NCBI GenBank assembly: GCA_028706315.1
Contig: JAQWBP010000002.1
Location: 1-44,262, forward strand
Origin: Syntrophomonadaceae bacterium
Lineage (GTDB): Bacteria > Bacillota > Syntrophomonadia > Syntrophomonadales > Syntrophomonadaceae
DNA: 44,262 nt
Reading direction: 5' to 3'
The notes under the pieces were generated by a model. That model saw only the letters and a program-made list of their open reading frames with translations. It was not told the DNA's origin and ran no database searches. How positions within the stretch are numbered: the stretch's first letter is position 1; each line of letters starts with the position of its first letter. Shown in pieces: positions 41,399 to 44,262 of the stretch. Position numbers and translations under genes: made by a program.

Positions 41399-42061
41399 TT
41401 ATAAAAGCTTGTATTCATTAATTATTAACTCAAATTCACAGTTTAGGTATTCAGCTGCACGCCGACTCATAAGCATCTTAGTTAGAAATATTTCGAAATA
41501 TTCCATTACTGAACAGACTGCGGTATCAATTTCTATTTTCATAGTAATTCTTCTATTTTCCGGATTAACAATTAGATTAGAATATGTAACTGCGTAATTT
41601 ACCCGGTCGCGGGGAGTAAAAACAGCTATATCTGTTTTACGTACCCGAGAACGGTGAACATCAGACTTATCTGCTAAAATCAAGGCCGCGGCAATATTAT
41701 TAACGCTTTTACCCTTAGCGTGTTCTTCATGATTACCTATAGCCCCTAAAATGATAGCTATTTCCTCGGGATCCATGCCTAAATCATGTAAAATACTAAA
41801 AGACATTAAGGCACCGGACATACCATGCCCATACCGGTTGACCAAATTACCTATATCGTGAAGATATCCGGCTATAGCACCTAGTTCTGATTCGCGTTCC
41901 GTATAACCAAGTTTATTAAGGATCTGGTAACATAAGGACGAAATATGTTCAGCATGCTGAAGGCTATGCTGTATTGCACCTATATTGCCAATATATAAAT
42001 TTCCTACCTGTAAATACTTCTGAACTACAGGGTCATTCTTAACTATATCAAGCGTAACCAT
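41399..42061 (-). CDS. HD-domain phosphohydrolase
   Basis: 220 residues. HSLQHAEHISSLC, YLHDIGNLVNRYGHGMSGALM with the HD pair, and GAIGNHEEHAKG with another histidine show a complete metal site. A later part, AALILADKSDVHRSRVRK, is typical of a clade of small HD proteins in Firmicutes. The substrate is not known. The C-terminal third is beta-rich. Confidence 0.85.
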   Translation of the reverse strand: MVTLDIVKNDPVVQKYLQVGNLYIGNIGAIQHSLQHAEHISSLCYQILNKLGYTERESELGAIAGYLHDIGNLVNRYGHGMSGALMSFSILHDLGMDPEEIAIILGAIGNHEEHAKGKSVNNIAAALILADKSDVHRSRVRKTDIAVFTPRDRVNYAVTYSNLIVNPENRRITMKIEIDTAVCSVMEYFEIFLTKMLMSRRAAEYLNCEFELIINEYKLL

Positions 42062-42083
42062 ATTTATTCTCCCCCATGGCTTA

Positions 42084-42617
42084 TCAATCCTCAGTTGATT
42101 TTAATATTTTCTGGGCCTCGCGTGCGGCCCTGGTATCTGCCGGGATTTGGGCAAGTACATCACTAGCCTCATCCGGCTTTCCTTTTTCTATTAGCTCTTT
42201 TGCCTGACTAAGTAAATCTGATGCTTTCTTTTCATTCGCTGCTTGCTCGATGACTTCATGCATTTTATCCTCATGTCCTAAAGATTCCAGCTTTTTATAT
42301 TCAACAATCGCTGCATCATATTGACCCTCTGCAACTAGTGCTGCCCCTTCACTTATAACCCTGCGGACTTCAATTCTATCTGGCAATCCAACCAGTAACT
42401 GTCCATAACCACCAATTATCGCAAGCAGTGCCAGTAACGATATTATCCAAGGCAGAGAAAACCTGCGTTTCTTCACTATAAAACCGAGCAGGAAAACAAA
42501 TGGAATTCCCACTATAAAAGTAATCTTTAAAAACTCACGTGCCGGCATACTAAAAATTACGACTACCGCCAGTAATACTATTACCAGCCTAAAAAGCGGG
42601 CTGCGGGGAACTTGCAT
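42084..42617 (-). CDS. Membrane protein with C-terminal TPR-like helices
   Basis: About 177 residues. Three hydrophobic segments (about 8-30, 32-48 and 55-75) are followed by a charged helical region with EGQYDAAIVEYKKLESLG and LIEKGKPDEASDVLAQIPA, like two TPR units. Function unknown. ATG 42617 is preferred over GTG 42620 because GGGAGGG lies seven bases upstream. Confidence 0.75.
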   Translation of the reverse strand: MQVPRSPLFRLVIVLLAVVVIFSMPAREFLKITFIVGIPFVFLLGFIVKKRRFSLPWIISLLALLAIIGGYGQLLVGLPDRIEVRRVISEGAALVAEGQYDAAIVEYKKLESLGHEDKMHEVIEQAANEKKASDLLSQAKELIEKGKPDEASDVLAQIPADTRAAREAQKILKSTED

Positions 42618-42664
42618 CACTTATCCCTCCCGTTCCAATCAAGGGGGGACGGTTCTTCACTTGA

Positions 42665-43945
42665 CTACCGTTTAAGAGCCTTCCTCCCAATATCAGTTCT
42701 AAAATGCATACCATTGAAATGAATCTTTTTGACCTCGTTATATACTTTATTAATGGCCTCAGCCATATTAGCCCCCTGGACTACAACAGCCAGAACCCGG
42801 CCACCATTAGTTAACAACTGGTCATCTTTCTCTACAGTGCCAGCATGAAATATTACTGTGTCCCGGCTAACATCCTCCAGCCCTCTAATGACTTTACCTT
42901 TATCATATGCACCAGGATATCCTTTTGAGGCCAAAACTACACATATCGAGGCCCCTTCATTAATTGCAACCTCATAGTCTTTCAGTTCACCATTGACCGC
43001 AGTTTCGAAAAGCGTATATAAATCTCCCTTTAATGCTGGCATAATCGCCTGGGTTTCCGGATCGCCAAAGCGAGCATTAAATTCAAGAACTTTAGGGCCT
43101 GCATCAGTTAGCATCAGACCAGCAAATAAAACCCCCTGATAAAAGCGCCCTTCTTTACGCATAGCCTCGATAACCGGCCTGATAATCTGGTTGATTACCT
43201 GGTCTTTAACTTCTGCTGTGAAGACGGGAGGATTTATATAAGCTCCCATACCACCTGTGTTAGGTCCTCCATCATTATCAAAGACTTGTTTGTGGTCCTG
43301 GGCAGAAACTAGGGAAACAATGTTTTCACCATCACTGATGGCAAAAAAGCTGACTTCCTGCCCGATTAGGCACTCCTCAACAATTATTTTATTCCCGGCA
43401 CTGCCAAAACTTTTTTCTTTTAACATGCTATCAATAGCCTGGCTAGCCTCTTCCCAGTCATTGGCTACTATAACCCCTTTGCCAGCTGCCAGTCCATCTA
43501 CCTTGATTACCACCTTTTTACCCTGGTCAGTAAAAAAGCGGGCATAATTCCTGGCTAGTTCGATTTCGTCAAAAACTTCAAATTCAGCCGTCGGAATTCC
43601 ATATTTCTTTAACAAGTTTTTAGTAAATACTTTGCTGCCTTCCAGTTCTGCAGCCCGGGCAGTTGGGCCAAAGATTTTGAGCCCGGCCTGCTGAAAACGG
43701 TCCACGATTCCGTCCATAAGTGGAGCTTCCGGTCCCACAACTGTTAAATCAATATTATTATCCCGGGCAAATTGCAGAAGTTGCTCTACATCCCCGGCAC
43801 TAATTGCAATGCATTCTGCCAGTTTGGCGATACCCGGGTTACCGGGAGCAGCATAAATTTTTTCTACCCGGGGACTTTGGGCCAGTTTCCATACCAGGGC
43901 GTGCTCCCTTCCCCCCTGCCCGATGACCAGTACCTTTTTACCCAT
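42665..43945 (-). CDS. purD: Phosphoribosylamine-glycine ligase
   Basis: 426 residues, ATP-grasp fold: MGKKVLVIGQGGREHALVWK, VVGPEAPLMDGIVD, VVIKVDGLAAGKGVIVA, DHKQVFDNDGGPNTGGMGAY and VLEFNARFGDPETQAIMP. It joins glycine to phosphoribosylamine in purine synthesis. AAGGA precedes the ATG. Probably the end of a purine operon that begins to the right of the window. Confidence 0.97.
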   Translation of the reverse strand: MGKKVLVIGQGGREHALVWKLAQSPRVEKIYAAPGNPGIAKLAECIAISAGDVEQLLQFARDNNIDLTVVGPEAPLMDGIVDRFQQAGLKIFGPTARAAELEGSKVFTKNLLKKYGIPTAEFEVFDEIELARNYARFFTDQGKKVVIKVDGLAAGKGVIVANDWEEASQAIDSMLKEKSFGSAGNKIIVEECLIGQEVSFFAISDGENIVSLVSAQDHKQVFDNDGGPNTGGMGAYINPPVFTAEVKDQVINQIIRPVIEAMRKEGRFYQGVLFAGLMLTDAGPKVLEFNARFGDPETQAIMPALKGDLYTLFETAVNGELKDYEVAINEGASICVVLASKGYPGAYDKGKVIRGLEDVSRDTVIFHAGTVEKDDQLLTNGGRVLAVVVQGANMAEAINKVYNEVKKIHFNGMHFRTDIGRKALKR

Positions 43946-43970
43946 CTAATCAGTCCTTATAAGTAATTTT

Positions 43971-44210
43971 GAATTTAATGACGCAGATTAACGCTGATTT
44001 CATATGAATAACGCAGATTTTTATTAAATTATTAAAATAATCCGCGGTCATCCTAACTAATCCGCGTAATCCGCGTTGAATGAATTCGTAATGTCAAATT
44101 CAATGACGCAGATTAACGCTGATTTCGTATGAATAACAGATTTTTTATTAAATTATTAAAATAATCCGCGGTCATCCTAAATAATCCGCGTAATCCGCGT
44201 TGAATGGAAT
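43971..44210. repeat. Tandem 125-bp repeat, two copies, related to the repeat at 11115
   Basis: The block ATGACGCAGATTAACGCTGA ... GTAATCCGCGTTGAATG occurs twice with a period of 125 bases (copy 1 from 43971, copy 2 from 44096), almost identical. Each copy starts with GACGCAGATTAACGC and ends with AATCCGCGTAATCCGCGTT, which are imperfect inverted partners, so each can fold. No protein is coded. The last 50 bases of the window have no gene. Confidence 0.8.
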
Positions 44211-44262
44211 TAGTGTTTAAAGTGTCTTATCCCGGTGAATACCATGGCTATGCCATGTTTAT

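Overview
The window looks like chromosomal DNA of a low-GC, anaerobic Firmicute. The best guess is a Syntrophomonas-like butyrate oxidiser. The reasons are a 4-hydroxybutyrate/butyryl-CoA:acetate type CoA-transferase, a UGA-containing selenoprotein, sigma-54/AcoR control, DNRLRE and CNNM genes, clustered tRNAs and sigma-A promoters close to consensus. The genus is an inference; no rRNA is present.

Layout. 1-600: start of a leftward glycine-metabolism gene (probably gcvPA) behind a tandem glycine riboswitch with a third, partial copy. 960-4340: tRNA-Pro, an ArsR repressor, a HesB/IscA-like selenoprotein missed by ordinary ORF calling (in-frame UGA, SECIS hairpin, consensus promoter, CsoR-type palindrome), a CoA-transferase, then a Gly-Arg-His-Gln-Lys tRNA operon. 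4623-20979: about 17 leftward, mostly touching genes built around lipoic acid. They are a Lin0512 protein, 2-oxoacid/acetoin dehydrogenase E1-alpha, E1-beta, AcoX-like and E2, an AhpD-like CxxC protein, LipB, LipA, two GcvH-like carriers, a GlcD/GlcF-like FAD plus Fe-S/CCG oxidoreductase, two LplA-like ligases, two LipS1/LipS2-like radical SAM proteins, and a PAS-PAS-GAF-HD-GYP protein at the tail. A good sigma-54 promoter precedes the first gene, and an AcoR-type activator gene lies just upstream. 23400-34970: mixed housekeeping and accessory genes, including DinB with a LexA box, a GGDEF enzyme, tRNA-Leu, a ComEC-like lipoprotein, a 211-nt GC-rich highly structured RNA candidate, a beta-propeller protein and a CNNM/CorC protein. 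34994-41377: his genes Z-G-D-B-A-F-IE with hisH and hisC missing, preceded by a YerC-type regulator. 41399-43945: an HD-domain protein, a membrane TPR-like protein and purD. The right edge carries a 125-bp tandem repeat that shares its core with a repeat inside the lipoate operon.

Main idea. The lipoate operon has E1 and E2 but no dihydrolipoamide dehydrogenase (E3). It has instead two H-protein-like carriers with an unusual lysine context (GKWxG) next to a flavin/CCG iron-sulfur oxidoreductase, and two complete-looking routes for lipoyl assembly (LipB/LipA and ligase + LipS1/LipS2). I infer a system in which electrons from dihydrolipoyl groups are passed to an HdrD/GlcF-like complex rather than, or as well as, to an ordinary E3. 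The gene content is seen in the sequence; the electron route is a hypothesis.
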